A stretch of 64,000 nucleotides of DNA from Kitasatospora atroaurantiaca (GCF_007828955.1 NZ_VIVR01000001.1:6262001-6326000), one strand, 5' to 3'. Shown: positions 48,452 to 57,293, counted from the stretch's first letter. Numbers and translations: made by a program. The notes: generated by a model from the sequence alone, not told the origin.

Positions 48452-49213
48452 CTAGTGCTCCTCGCGGTGGTGCGGCAGGGCCTCGTACTCCGCGTGGACG
48501 CGGCGGTCCATGGCGAGGGCGAACTGGGCGTCCGCGACGGTGCGGGCCAGCGGGCGGAGGCGGCGGATCTGCTCGGTCAGCCGGGCGGCCTCGCCGGGGG
48601 TGAGGGTCTCGACGTGGGTGAGGGCGCCGAGGAGCTGATCGCGGATCAGGGTGGTGAAGACCTCCGCGACGGCATCCGCGTACTCCTGGGCCTTACGGCT
48701 GGCGGCCAGCACGGCCGACAGCGGAACGCCCTCGGAGACCAGTGAGACGGTGGCGTCCATCAGGCGGCGGCTGATGTGGGTGATGCCGTCCTCGTGGACG
48801 GTGATGTAGCCCTGGTCGATCGACTCGGCGGTGTTGGCCTCCGTCAGCTGCTCGCCGAACGCCTCGGTGAGCTCGGCCCAGCTCAGGCGTACGGGCGTCT
48901 CGTCCGACCAGGGGGCGGTGATCGCGGCCTGCAGGCCGATCAGCTCGGCGACGTCCCGTCCGCTCTCGCCGGCGCCGATCAGCTCGGCGATGCCGCCGAG
49001 GGTGTGTCCCCGGTCGAGCAGCTCGGCGATCACCCGCAGCCGGGCCAGGTGCTCCTCGCCGTACCAGGCGATCCGGCCCTCCTTGCGCGGCGGCTGGAGC
49101 AGCTTGCGCTCGCGGTAGAAGCGCAGCGTACGCGTGGTGATACTGGCAGCCTGCGCGAGCTCCTCGACCCGGTACTCGCGCGGCTCGCCCGCCGTCTTCT
49201 TGATCTCCGCCAC
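48452..49213 (-). CDS. MerR family transcriptional regulator
   Basis: A protein of 253 residues from GTG. The MerR DNA-binding domain reads YRVEELAQAASITTRTLRFY and RERKLLQPPRKEGRIAWYGE (about residues 14-53), followed by LARLRVIAELLDRGHTLGGI. The C-terminal 150 residues are helical and probably hold the effector domain. No cysteine pattern for metals is present, so it is likely an organic-effector sensor. It is divergent from the monooxygenase operon at 49563 and is the obvious candidate to control it. Confidence 0.88.
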   Translation of the reverse strand: MAEIKKTAGEPREYRVEELAQAASITTRTLRFYRERKLLQPPRKEGRIAWYGEEHLARLRVIAELLDRGHTLGGIAELIGAGESGRDVAELIGLQAAITAPWSDETPVRLSWAELTEAFGEQLTEANTAESIDQGYITVHEDGITHISRRLMDATVSLVSEGVPLSAVLAASRKAQEYADAVAEVFTTLIRDQLLGALTHVETLTPGEAARLTEQIRRLRPLARTVADAQFALAMDRRVHAEYEALPHHREEH

Positions 49214-49225
49214 GCGGCCAGCATA

Positions 49226-49418
49226 GGACCCTCCGTCGCTTGCGGGGGCGGCGTCGCGACGCCGGGGCACGCTCCCTCCTTGCCCGCCAACGGGCAGGAG
49301 GGGCCCACCGCCGCGTTGTCGTCGGTCGCCGCTGCTCCGCTGCTCCTCCCTCCTCCGCCTTGCGATGCGCGCACCCCAACGCCGCTCCTTCACCCGCCCC
49401 CCAAGCGACGGAGGGTCC
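49226..49418. repeat. 193-bp foldback element with 17-base inverted ends
   Basis: GGACCCTCCGTCGCTTG at 49226-49242 is repeated as its exact complement at 49402-49418, with partial pairing continuing inward (GGGGGCGG with CCGCCCCC). A second hairpin lies inside (CCTCCTTGCCCG with CGGGCAGGAGG). It fills half of the intergenic space between the MerR gene and the monooxygenase operon and has no coding capacity. Confidence 0.65.
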
Positions 49419-49493
49419 GGCCCGAGGCCCCGGGAAACCGATGCTGTCGGGCTTCTTCCGCGAACTGTCAGCAAGAGCTACCCTGCCAATCGT

Positions 49494-49509
49494 GCCAGTG
49501 ATTGCTGGC
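49494..49509 (+). promoter_or_regulatory. Inverted repeat GCCAG-N6-CTGGC in the monooxygenase promoter
   Basis: GCCAGTGATTGCTGGC lies 53 bases before the monooxygenase start, in the least GC-rich part of the gap (followed by GGTTTTAATTGAC). It may be the operator of the divergent MerR regulator, although MerR sites usually have longer, more closely spaced arms. Confidence 0.4.
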
Positions 49510-49562
49510 GCGGTTTTAATTGACGTGGACACCCTCGCCCCCACCCCCCAGGAGGCCGCCGC

Positions 49563-51092
49563 ATGCCACCCAGCCCCAAGCGCACCAAACAGTCGCCCCC
49601 GGCGACCCCGCACGTTCGCGTGGCGGTCGTCGGCTCGGGCTTCGGCGGCCTCGGGGCCGGCGTCCGGCTGCGCCGTGCCGGGATCACCGACTTCGTGATC
49701 CTGGAGCGCGCCGCCTCGGTCGGCGGCACCTGGCGCGACAACAGCTACCCGGGCTGCGCCTGCGACGTCCCCTCGCACCTGTACTCCTTCTCCTTCGCCC
49801 CCAACCCGGAGTGGCCGCGAAGCTTCTCCCACCAGCCGGACATCCGCGCCTACCTGGAGCGCGTCACCGACACCTTCGGCCTACGCCCGCACCTGCGGTT
49901 CAACGCCGAGGTCACCGAGCTGCGCTGGGAGCAGGAGCAGACCCGCTGGCGGGTCACCACCACGGTCGGGACCTGGACGGCCGACGCCGTGGTCTCCGCC
50001 GCCGGGCCGCTCGCCGACCCGCAGATCCCCGACATCCCGGGCCTGGCGGAGTTCCCCGGCAAGGTCTTCCACTCCTCGCGCTGGGACCACGACTACGACC
50101 TCGCGGGCAAGCGCGTCGCCATGGTCGGCACCGGCGCCTCGGCGGCCCAGATCATCCCCTCGATCCAGCCCCTGGTCGGCAGGCTGACGGTCTTCCAGCG
50201 GACGCCGGCCTGGGTCATGCCGCGTGCCGACCGGGAGATCTCCGCCGCTGAGAAGTGGCTGCACAGCAAGCTCCCGCCGACCGGGAAGCTGCGCCGCGCC
50301 ACTCTGTTCGCGCTGCGCGAGCTGCAGGTGGACGCCTTCGTCCGCCGCCCCGGAGCGCTCAGGCTGGTCCAGCAGATAGCGGTGCGCAACATCGAACGCG
50401 GCGTCGGGGACCCGGCGCTGCGGGCCAAGCTCACCCCGGACTACCGGATCGGCTGCAAGCGCATCCTGCTCAGCAACACCTACTACCCGGCGCTGGCCGC
50501 CCCCAACGCCGACGTGGTCTCCTCCGGCCTCGCCGAGGTGCGCGGCTCGACGCTGGTCGCCGCCGACGGCAGCGAGCACGAGGTGGACGCGATCGTCTTC
50601 GGTACCGGCTTCCACGTCACCGACATGCCCATCGCCGAGCGGGTGTTCGGCGTCGAGGGCCGGAGCCTGGCCGAGGAGTGGAAGGGCGGTATGGAGGCGC
50701 TGCGCGGCTCGACCGTACGGGGCTTCCCCAACCTGTTCTTCGTGATCGGCCCCAACACCGGTCTCGGCAACAGCTCGATGATCCTGATGATCGAGTCCCA
50801 ACTGAACTACCTGATCGACGCGTTGACCACCCTCTCGGCGGTCGGCGCCACCGCGATGCAGCCCACCGCCCAGGCCCAGCGGCACTGGAACCTCGAGCTC
50901 CAGCACAAGATGACCAGGACCGTCTGGAACACCGGTGGCTGCACGAGCTGGTACCTGGACGCCGAGGGCAAGAACACCGTGCTCTGGCCGGGCTCCACCA
51001 GCAGCTTCCGCCGCGCCACCCGCAAGGTGGACCTCGGCGAGTACGAACTCATCAAGCGCACCGCCCCCGTGGCCGAGGAGATCCCCGCGTGA
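49563..51092 (+). CDS. Flavin-containing Baeyer-Villiger-type monooxygenase (MymA-like)
   Basis: A protein of 509 residues with AGGAGG upstream of ATG. FAD-binding is shown by VAVVGSGFGGLGAGVRLRRA, NADPH-binding by RVAMVGTGASAAQIIPSI, and between them the type I Baeyer-Villiger fingerprint FPGKVFHSSRWD (residues 164-175, pattern FxGxxxHxxxW). It should insert oxygen next to a ketone, or oxidise a heteroatom, using NADPH and FAD. The next two genes, a hydrolase and an SDR, overlap by four bases each, the same order as mymA-lipR-sadH of M. tuberculosis. Confidence 0.9.
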   Translation: MPPSPKRTKQSPPATPHVRVAVVGSGFGGLGAGVRLRRAGITDFVILERAASVGGTWRDNSYPGCACDVPSHLYSFSFAPNPEWPRSFSHQPDIRAYLERVTDTFGLRPHLRFNAEVTELRWEQEQTRWRVTTTVGTWTADAVVSAAGPLADPQIPDIPGLAEFPGKVFHSSRWDHDYDLAGKRVAMVGTGASAAQIIPSIQPLVGRLTVFQRTPAWVMPRADREISAAEKWLHSKLPPTGKLRRATLFALRELQVDAFVRRPGALRLVQQIAVRNIERGVGDPALRAKLTPDYRIGCKRILLSNTYYPALAAPNADVVSSGLAEVRGSTLVAADGSEHEVDAIVFGTGFHVTDMPIAERVFGVEGRSLAEEWKGGMEALRGSTVRGFPNLFFVIGPNTGLGNSSMILMIESQLNYLIDALTTLSAVGATAMQPTAQAQRHWNLELQHKMTRTVWNTGGCTSWYLDAEGKNTVLWPGSTSSFRRATRKVDLGEYELIKRTAPVAEEIPA

Positions 51093-52009
51093 TACCTCTC
51101 GACTGTGTACTGCCCGCCCCCGCCGAGGAGTTCCGCATCCGCTCGGCCGACGGCCACTGGATCCACGCCGAGGCGTACGGCCCGGCCGGGGCACCGATCG
51201 TGGTGCTGGCCCACGGCTGGACCTGCTCGACCGCCTTCTGGGCGCCGGTGATCAACCAACTCGCCGCCGACCACCGGGTGCTGGCCTACGACCAGCGCGG
51301 CCACGGCCGCAGCGACATCCCGCCGACCGCCGCCGGTTACTCCACCGCCAAGCTGGCGGACGACCTCGAGGCGGTCCTCACCGAGCTCGTCCCGGCGGGG
51401 GAGCGGGCCGTGCTCGCGGGCCACAGCATGGGCGGCATGACCATCATGGCCGCCGCCGACCGCGGCGAGGTGGCGGCGCGTACGGCGGCCGCCGTGCTGA
51501 TCAGCACCGGGCCCGGCGACCTGGTCGCCGAGCTCAAGGTGGTCCCGCCCGCCGTGCGCGGCACGGGGCTGCGGCGCCTGCTGCACCGGCTGATCCTGGA
51601 GTCCCGGCTGCCGCTCGGCCCGGTCAACAGCGTCAGCAGGGCCCTGCTGAAGTACGCCACGATGGGGCCTGACACGCCCGCCGGACGGGTCGAGGCGGCG
51701 GCGCGTGTCGTGCACGCCTGCCCGACCGTCGTCCGCCACCGCTGGTCCAAGGTGCTCGGCGAGCTCGACCTCCACTCGCAGCTCGCCAAACTGGCCGCGC
51801 CCACCGGCGTGATCGTCGGTACCCACGACAAGCTGACCCCGCCCGTGCACGTCAGCCGGATGGTCGGCGCGCTGCCCGACCCGCAGGGCGTACTGGAACT
51901 CCCCGGCGTCGGCCACATGTCCCCCGTCGAGCGGCCGGCCGAGGTGGCCGCCGAGATCCGGCGCTTCGTCAACTCCGGTGCCCTCAGCGAGAAGAGCGTG
52001 ATCGAATGA
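51089..52009 (+). CDS. Alpha/beta hydrolase (LipR-like position)
   Basis: A protein of 306 residues from GTG, overlapping the monooxygenase stop (GTGA). The oxyanion region is LAHGWTCSTAFWAPVI, the nucleophile elbow AGHSMGGMT, the acid probably Asp in IVGTHDKLTPP, and the histidine in ELPGVGHMSPVERP. This is a complete catalytic triad. In this operon it would hydrolyse the ester or lactone made by the monooxygenase. The substrate is unknown. Confidence 0.88.
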   Translation: MIPLDCVLPAPAEEFRIRSADGHWIHAEAYGPAGAPIVVLAHGWTCSTAFWAPVINQLAADHRVLAYDQRGHGRSDIPPTAAGYSTAKLADDLEAVLTELVPAGERAVLAGHSMGGMTIMAAADRGEVAARTAAAVLISTGPGDLVAELKVVPPAVRGTGLRRLLHRLILESRLPLGPVNSVSRALLKYATMGPDTPAGRVEAAARVVHACPTVVRHRWSKVLGELDLHSQLAKLAAPTGVIVGTHDKLTPPVHVSRMVGALPDPQGVLELPGVGHMSPVERPAEVAAEIRRFVNSGALSEKSVIE

Positions 52010-52902
52010 GTGGGACCCCGCCGCTCTCCGCCCAGGTCGTGGTCGTCACCGGAGCCGCCCGCGGCGTCGGCGCCCTGACGGCGCGTAAGCTCGCCCAGCG
52101 CGGCGCCAAGGTCGCCCTGGTCGGCCTGGAGCCCGAGGAGCTCAAGGAGGTCGCCGCGCAGTGCGGGCCCGAGGCCTCGTACTGGGAGGCGGACGTCACC
52201 GACATCGAGGCGCTGAGCGCTACGGCGCGGGCGATCAAGGACCGTTACGGGCGGATCGACACCGTGGTCGCCAACGCCGGGATCGCGATCGGCGGGCCGC
52301 TGCTCGACAGCGACCACCGCGCCTTCAGCCGGGTGATCGAGGTCAACCTGCTCGGCAGTGTGGCCACCGCCAGGGCCTTCCTGCCCGCCCTGGTGGAGAG
52401 CGGCGGCTACCTGCTGCAGATCGCCTCGCTGGCCGCGATCACCCCGGCGCCGCTGATGGCCGCGTACTGCGCCAGCAAGGCGGGGGTCGAGTCCTTCGCC
52501 CACGCGCTGCGTGCGGAGGTCGCCTACCAGGGCGTCAAGGTCGCTGTGGGGTACCTGAGTTGGACCGACACCGACATGGTGCGCGGCGCCGACCAGGACA
52601 CCGTGCTGCGGCAGATGCGAGCCCGGCTGCCCTGGCCGGCCAACAAGACCTACCCGCTCGGCCCGGCGGTCGACCGGCTGGTCGCGGGCATCGCCCGGCG
52701 CTCGCCGCACGTCTATGCCCAGGCCTGGCTGCGGGGCATGCAGCCGGTCCGCTGGCTGCTCCCCGGGCTGATCGCCGCCGTCGGCTCGCGCGATGTGGCC
52801 CGGCTGGCACCGGAGTTGAAGGCCACCGCGGCCAGTCGGCTGCGTCCCGTCGGCGCGGGCGGCGAGGCGGACTCGGCGGCCCAGGGCTCACAGGTCGACT
52901 GA
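52006..52902 (+). CDS. Short-chain dehydrogenase/reductase (SadH-like position)
   Basis: A protein of 298 residues. The cofactor motif is VTGAARGVGALTARKLAQRG, followed by ADVTDIEAL, VVANAGIAIGG, the catalytic Ser in QIASLAAITPA and YCASKAG (Tyr-x3-Lys). The C-terminal 60 residues extend past the usual SDR core and may contact the membrane. It overlaps the hydrolase by ATGA. It likely interconverts an alcohol and a ketone that feeds the monooxygenase. Confidence 0.9.
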   Translation: MSGTPPLSAQVVVVTGAARGVGALTARKLAQRGAKVALVGLEPEELKEVAAQCGPEASYWEADVTDIEALSATARAIKDRYGRIDTVVANAGIAIGGPLLDSDHRAFSRVIEVNLLGSVATARAFLPALVESGGYLLQIASLAAITPAPLMAAYCASKAGVESFAHALRAEVAYQGVKVAVGYLSWTDTDMVRGADQDTVLRQMRARLPWPANKTYPLGPAVDRLVAGIARRSPHVYAQAWLRGMQPVRWLLPGLIAAVGSRDVARLAPELKATAASRLRPVGAGGEADSAAQGSQVD

Positions 52903-52931
52903 GGCCGGACCGTACGGCGACCCCAGGGCGT

Positions 52932-52990
52932 GAGGAACTGCGCGAGGCGGAGGGTGAATGGTGTCACCTTCCGTTCTCGCGCAGTTCTCC
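52932..52990. repeat. Foldback repeat, copy D (degenerate)
   Basis: Arms at 52932-52957 and 52964-52990 share the family core (GAGGAACTGCGCGA with TCGCGCAGTTCTC) with several differences. It begins 29 bases after the SDR stop. The rest of the 364-base gap before the protease gene holds a less GC-rich stretch near 53130-53175, which is the likely promoter, and no supported gene. Confidence 0.65.
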
Positions 52991-53266
52991 CCCAGCCTTC
53001 GGCCGGGAGGTGCCCCCACGCACCCCTCGTGGGGTGCCCCTGCCCGGCGGGTGACGCTCAGGGGCCGGTTTCGGACGGCCGGGCAATGTCACCCGGCCGT
53101 AAAGACTCCACCTCAAGCGGCCAAGTCCCGGTAAACATCCGGTATTTGGGGCGATTTGTCGCAAGGAATTCACGACCGGATCGCATCTGACGCGTACACG
53201 TGGCCGATGCGTAGCCTCTGCTCGGCGGCCGTCGGCCGCCACCCCCACACTCCCCCAGGAGAGCAG

Positions 53267-54250
53267 ATGCGTCGATCTGTCCGCGTCCCCAGCAGACTTC
53301 TCAGCGTCGCCGTCCTCGCCGGCACCCTCAGCCTCGCCCAATTCGCGGCCCCGACCGCCTTCTCGGTGTCGGCGGCACCCGGTGCGGCCGCCCAGTGCGT
53401 GGACGGCGGCGAGCAGGACGCGTCCGCGCGCCGCGCGGCCGGGAGCACCTCGCACGAGCCGAACGCCGTCACCGACGCCCAGGCCAAGGCGATGGACGCC
53501 GACCTCCAGGCCAAGGTCGACCACCTCCGCAAGTCGCCCGAGGGCGGCAGGCTCCTCTCCGGCGCGCTCGCCGCCACCACGATCCCCGTCTACGTCCACG
53601 TGGTCCACGACGGCACCACCGGAAAGCTCACCTCGACCGACATCGCCAAGCAGATATCCGTCCTCAACGCGGCATACGGCGGCCAGGGTTCCGGCAACAC
53701 CGCCAGCCCGTTCCAGTTCCAGCTGGTCGCCACCGACTACACCGACAACTCCTCCTGGTACAACGGAATCTCGCCCGGCTCGACCGCCGAGAAGCAGATG
53801 AAGAGCACCCTGCGCAAGGGCGGCGCGGGCACGCTCAACGTCTACACGGCCAAGCTCGGCCAGGACCTGCTCGGCTGGGCGACCTTCCCGAGCTCCTACA
53901 AGTCGAACCCGAGCGACGACGGAGTCGTGATCCTCGACAGCTCGCTGCCGGGCGGCTCGGCGGCCAACTACAACGAGGGCGACACGGCCACCCACGAGAT
54001 CGGCCACTGGCTCGGGCTCTACCACACCTTCCAGGGCGGCTGTAACGGCAACGGCGACTACGTCTCCGACACCCCGGCCGAGAAGAGCGCCGCCTTCCAG
54101 TGCCCGGTGGGCCGCGACTCGTGCGCGAGCAAGCCGGGTGTCGACCCGATCAAGAACTTCATGGACTACACCTACGACTCCTGCATGACCCAGTTCACCG
54201 CGGGCCAGGTCGCCAGGATGACCAACTCCTGGGCCGCGTACCGCGCCTGA
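53267..54250 (+). CDS. Secreted zinc metalloprotease, M43 (pappalysin) type
   Basis: A protein of 327 residues with AGGAGAG upstream of ATG. A signal peptide (about residues 1-42) has a basic start, a hydrophobic core and a likely cut after an Ala-rich stretch. The propeptide-like region is followed by TTIPVYVHVVHDG. The zinc site is HEIGHWLGLYH (His243, Glu244, His247, His253) and the Met-turn is NFMDYTYDSCM, which together define metzincins of the M43B group. It should be an extracellular protease. It is monocistronic, with a promoter before it and a strong hairpin after it. Confidence 0.9.
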   Translation: MRRSVRVPSRLLSVAVLAGTLSLAQFAAPTAFSVSAAPGAAAQCVDGGEQDASARRAAGSTSHEPNAVTDAQAKAMDADLQAKVDHLRKSPEGGRLLSGALAATTIPVYVHVVHDGTTGKLTSTDIAKQISVLNAAYGGQGSGNTASPFQFQLVATDYTDNSSWYNGISPGSTAEKQMKSTLRKGGAGTLNVYTAKLGQDLLGWATFPSSYKSNPSDDGVVILDSSLPGGSAANYNEGDTATHEIGHWLGLYHTFQGGCNGNGDYVSDTPAEKSAAFQCPVGRDSCASKPGVDPIKNFMDYTYDSCMTQFTAGQVARMTNSWAAYRA

Positions 54251-54265
54251 CCCGGCGCCGATGAA

Positions 54266-54302
54266 CGCGCCGCCCGCACCGGTGGAACGTGCGGGCGGCG
54301 CG
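54266..54302 (+). terminator. Terminator hairpin after the metalloprotease
   Basis: A perfect 14-base stem (CGCGCCGCCCGCAC with its complement) closes a nine-base loop, 16 bases after the stop codon. No T-run follows, as is common in this genome. Confidence 0.75.
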
Positions 54303-54349
54303 CGGGTGCCGTGGTGCGCATCGGGATTACCACCCAGTACGGTCGGTTC

Positions 54350-55123
54350 ATGACCACTGCCCTCATCACCGGCGCAACCGCCGGAATCGGCGCCGCCTTC
54401 GCACGCCGCCTCGCCAAGGACGGCCGCAACCTCGTCCTGGTCGCGCGTGACACCGGGCGGCTGGCGGCCTCGGCCGCCGAGCTGAGCAAGACGTACGGCG
54501 TCGAGGTGGAGACCCTCGCCGCCGACCTGGCCACCGACACCGGGATCACCGCAGTCGAGGAGCGCCTGCGGGACGCCGGGCGCCCGGTCGACATCCTGAT
54601 CAACAACGCCGGCTTCGGAAACAAGGGCGCCTTCCTGACCGTCCCGCTGGAGGCCGAGCTGGACATGCTCAAGGTGCATGTCGAGGCCGTCCTGCGGACC
54701 ACCACCGCCGCTCTGCCGGGCATGCAGGAGCGGGGCAGGGGCGGCATCATCAACGTCGCTTCCGTCGCGGCCTTCCTGCCGCGCGGTACCTATGGGGCGA
54801 CCAAGGCCTGGGTGGTCAGCTTCACCCAGGGCATCGCCCGGGACGTCGGCGGCAGCGGGGTGCGCCTGCTCGCCCTCTGCCCGGGCTTCACCCGCACCGA
54901 GTTCCACCAGCGCGCGGGCATGGGCACCTCCAACATCCCGGCCTGGAGCTGGCTCTCGGCCGAGCGCGTGGTGGACGAGGCACTGCGCGACCTGGCGCGC
55001 GGCCGCTCGCTGTCCGTCCCGGGCAAGCGCTACAAGGCGATCGTGGCGGTCAGCCGGCTGCTGCCCTCCGGCAAGCTCGGCGGGGTCTCCTCCAAGGCGG
55101 CGCGCACCTACCGCACCGACTGA
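54350..55123 (+). CDS. Short-chain dehydrogenase/reductase
   Basis: A protein of 257 residues. The start is MTTALITGATAGIGAAFARR with the TGxxxGIG cofactor site at the very N-terminus. Then come LAADLATDTG, ILINNAGFGNKGAFL, the catalytic Ser in INVASVAAFLP and YGATKAW (Tyr-x3-Lys). ARDT after the second strand suggests NADPH preference. No functional partner is adjacent. It is of the YqjQ-like general SDR type, and its substrate is unknown. Confidence 0.9.
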   Translation: MTTALITGATAGIGAAFARRLAKDGRNLVLVARDTGRLAASAAELSKTYGVEVETLAADLATDTGITAVEERLRDAGRPVDILINNAGFGNKGAFLTVPLEAELDMLKVHVEAVLRTTTAALPGMQERGRGGIINVASVAAFLPRGTYGATKAWVVSFTQGIARDVGGSGVRLLALCPGFTRTEFHQRAGMGTSNIPAWSWLSAERVVDEALRDLARGRSLSVPGKRYKAIVAVSRLLPSGKLGGVSSKAARTYRTD

Positions 55124-55184
55124 CCTACCGCACCGACTGAGGGGCGGCCGTGGCAGGCTGGCAGGAATAGACGGTACCTCATTA

Positions 55185-55197
55185 TTAGCTTGGCTAA
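55185..55197 (+). promoter_or_regulatory. Palindrome TTAGC-TTG-GCTAA upstream of the ABC exporter
   Basis: The perfect 13-base palindrome TTAGCTTGGCTAA lies 61 bases before the exporter start, in an AT-rich promoter stretch (ATTATTAGCTTGGCTAACTA). It has the look of a MarR-type operator, but no MarR gene is in the neighbourhood. Confidence 0.55.
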
Positions 55198-55258
55198 CTA
55201 TGAGCTATTCTCTGTATGCTGGCAGCCTGCCGGCACCCGTACCCCCAGGAGGTCGCCC

Positions 55259-57082
55259 TTGAGGCCCGACGGCATCAACTGGACCCCGCCCGCCCGCGCG
55301 GAGGGCGAGCCGAAGCCGCCTGCGCAGCTGCGGCGGATCCTGGCGCTGTTCCGCCCGTACGCGGGCCGGCTCGCCGTGGTCGGGCTGCTCGTGGCCGCCT
55401 CGGCGGTCGTCTCGGTGGCCACGCCGTTCCTTCTGCGCGCCGTGCTCGACACCGCAATCCCGCAGGGCCGTACCGGGCTGCTCAGCCTGCTCGCGCTCGG
55501 CATGATCGCGGCGGCGGTGGTCAACAGCATCTTCAACGTGCTGCAGACGCTGATCTCCACCACCGTCGGCCAGCGCGTGATGCACGACCTGCGCACCGCG
55601 GTCTACACGCACCTGCAGCGGATGTCGCTGGCCTTCTTCACCCGCACCCGCACCGGCGAGGTGCAGTCCCGGATCGCCAACGACATCGGCGGCATGCAGT
55701 CCACCGTCACCTCCACCGCGACCTCGCTGGTCTCCAACGTAACCAGCGTGATCGCCTCGGTGGTCGCGATGCTCGCCCTGGACTGGCGGCTCACCGTCGT
55801 CTCGCTGCTGCTGCTCCCGGTCTTCGTCTGGATCAGCCGGCGGGTCGGCAGCGAGCGTAAGAAGATCACCGGCGAGCGGCAGAAGCAGCTCGCCGCGATG
55901 AGCTCGGCCGTCCAGGAGTCGCTCTCGGTCAGCGGTGTCCTGCTCGGCCGCACCATGGGCCGCTCGGACTCGCTGTCGAAGGAGTTCACCGAGCAGTCGG
56001 ACGAGCTGGCTGACCTGGAGGTCCGGTCCAGCATGGCCGGGCGCTGGCGGATGTCGACCATCGGGATCGTGATGGCCGCGATGCCCGCCGCCATCTACTG
56101 GGCGGCCGGGCTGGCCGCGGCCGGCGGTGCGCCGATCGTCTCCATCGGCACCCTGGTCGCCTTCGTCTCGCTCCAGCAGGGCCTGTTCCGGCCCACCGTC
56201 AGCCTGCTCTCCACCGGCGTCCAGGTGCAGACCTCGCTGGCGCTGTTCCAGCGGATCTTCGAGTACCTCGACCTGCCCGTCGAGATCGCCGAGCCGGCCA
56301 GGCCGGTCCGCCTCGAGCAGGTCCGAGGGGACGTCACCTTCGAGGGCGTCGAGTTCCGCTACAACCCCGACCAGCCGCGCCCCACCCTGGCCGGCGTCGA
56401 CCTCAGGGTGCCCGCGGGCACCTCCCTCGCCGTGGTCGGCGAGACCGGCTCGGGCAAGACCACGCTCAGCTACCTCGTCCCGAGGCTGTACGACGTCACC
56501 GGCGGCCGGGTCGCCATCGACGGGACGGACGTGCGGGAACTCTCCTTCGAGACCCTGGCCGACGCGGTCGGCGTGGTCTCCCAGGAGACGTACCTCTTCC
56601 ACGCCTCGGTAGCCGACAACCTGCGCTTCGCCAAGCCGGACGCCACCGACGCCGAACTGGTCGCCGCGGCCGAGGCGGCGCAGATCCACCAGATGATCGC
56701 GGGGCTGCCGGACGGCTACGACACCGTGGTCGGCGAGCGGGGCTACCGCTTCTCCGGTGGCGAGAAGCAGCGGCTGGCCATCGCCCGGACGATCCTGCGC
56801 AACCCGCCCGTCCTGATCCTGGACGAGGCCACCAGCGCCCTGGACAACCAGACCGAGCGAGCCGTCCAGCAGGCGATCGACGCGCTGGCCGTCGGCCGTA
56901 CCACCATCACCATCGCCCACCGGCTCTCCACGGTCCGGGGCGCGGACCAGATCGCTGTGCTCGATGCGGGGGAGGTGGCCGAACTGGGTACGCACGAGGA
57001 GTTGCTCGCGCTGGGGGGCCGCTATGCGGCGCTGCTGCGGCGGGAGCTGCCTTCGGGCGCGGCGGAGTTCGCGATCGTGTAG
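55259..57082 (+). CDS. ABC exporter, fused membrane and ATPase domains
   Basis: A protein of 607 residues. TTG at 55259 is chosen because AGGAGG lies six bases upstream; the frame is open further back, but that part overlaps the palindromic promoter. Six membrane segments occupy residues 30-310. The ATPase has Walker A GETGSGKTT, signature FSGGEKQRLAIARTIL, Walker B VLILDEATSALD and the switch histidine IAHRLST. Such half-transporters dimerise and export drugs, peptides or lipids. It is transcribed alone, so a homodimer is likely. Substrate unknown. Confidence 0.9.
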   Translation: MRPDGINWTPPARAEGEPKPPAQLRRILALFRPYAGRLAVVGLLVAASAVVSVATPFLLRAVLDTAIPQGRTGLLSLLALGMIAAAVVNSIFNVLQTLISTTVGQRVMHDLRTAVYTHLQRMSLAFFTRTRTGEVQSRIANDIGGMQSTVTSTATSLVSNVTSVIASVVAMLALDWRLTVVSLLLLPVFVWISRRVGSERKKITGERQKQLAAMSSAVQESLSVSGVLLGRTMGRSDSLSKEFTEQSDELADLEVRSSMAGRWRMSTIGIVMAAMPAAIYWAAGLAAAGGAPIVSIGTLVAFVSLQQGLFRPTVSLLSTGVQVQTSLALFQRIFEYLDLPVEIAEPARPVRLEQVRGDVTFEGVEFRYNPDQPRPTLAGVDLRVPAGTSLAVVGETGSGKTTLSYLVPRLYDVTGGRVAIDGTDVRELSFETLADAVGVVSQETYLFHASVADNLRFAKPDATDAELVAAAEAAQIHQMIAGLPDGYDTVVGERGYRFSGGEKQRLAIARTILRNPPVLILDEATSALDNQTERAVQQAIDALAVGRTTITIAHRLSTVRGADQIAVLDAGEVAELGTHEELLALGGRYAALLRRELPSGAAEFAIV

Positions 57083-57127
57083 GGACATCCTGGCAGCGGG
57101 GAGCTGCAACGCGTCGGGGCAACCAAG

Positions 57128-57293
57128 GAGGGGCGCGGGGAACTGCGCTGCCAGCCAGGCACCTCCGTAGGGCCCTGATCGCGCACGCAGTTGATCAAAC
57201 AGAGCCCCGCGCCCCTGGGTGGTGCATGGCGCAGGTGTGAGCGTGCGTGCGGCGACGTGGGGGCCTGGTCGCGCAGTTCCCCGCGCCCCTTTT
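57128..57293. repeat. Foldback repeat, copies E and F (rearranged)
   Basis: A left arm at 57128-57147 (GAGGGGCGCGGGGAACTGCG) pairs with a right arm at 57186-57216 that is interrupted by about eleven extra bases. A second right arm without a partner lies at 57269-57293 (TCGCGCAGTTCCCCGCGCCC and a following CTTTT). The region sits between the convergent ABC exporter and PlsC genes and looks like a duplicated, partly decayed element. Confidence 0.65.
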
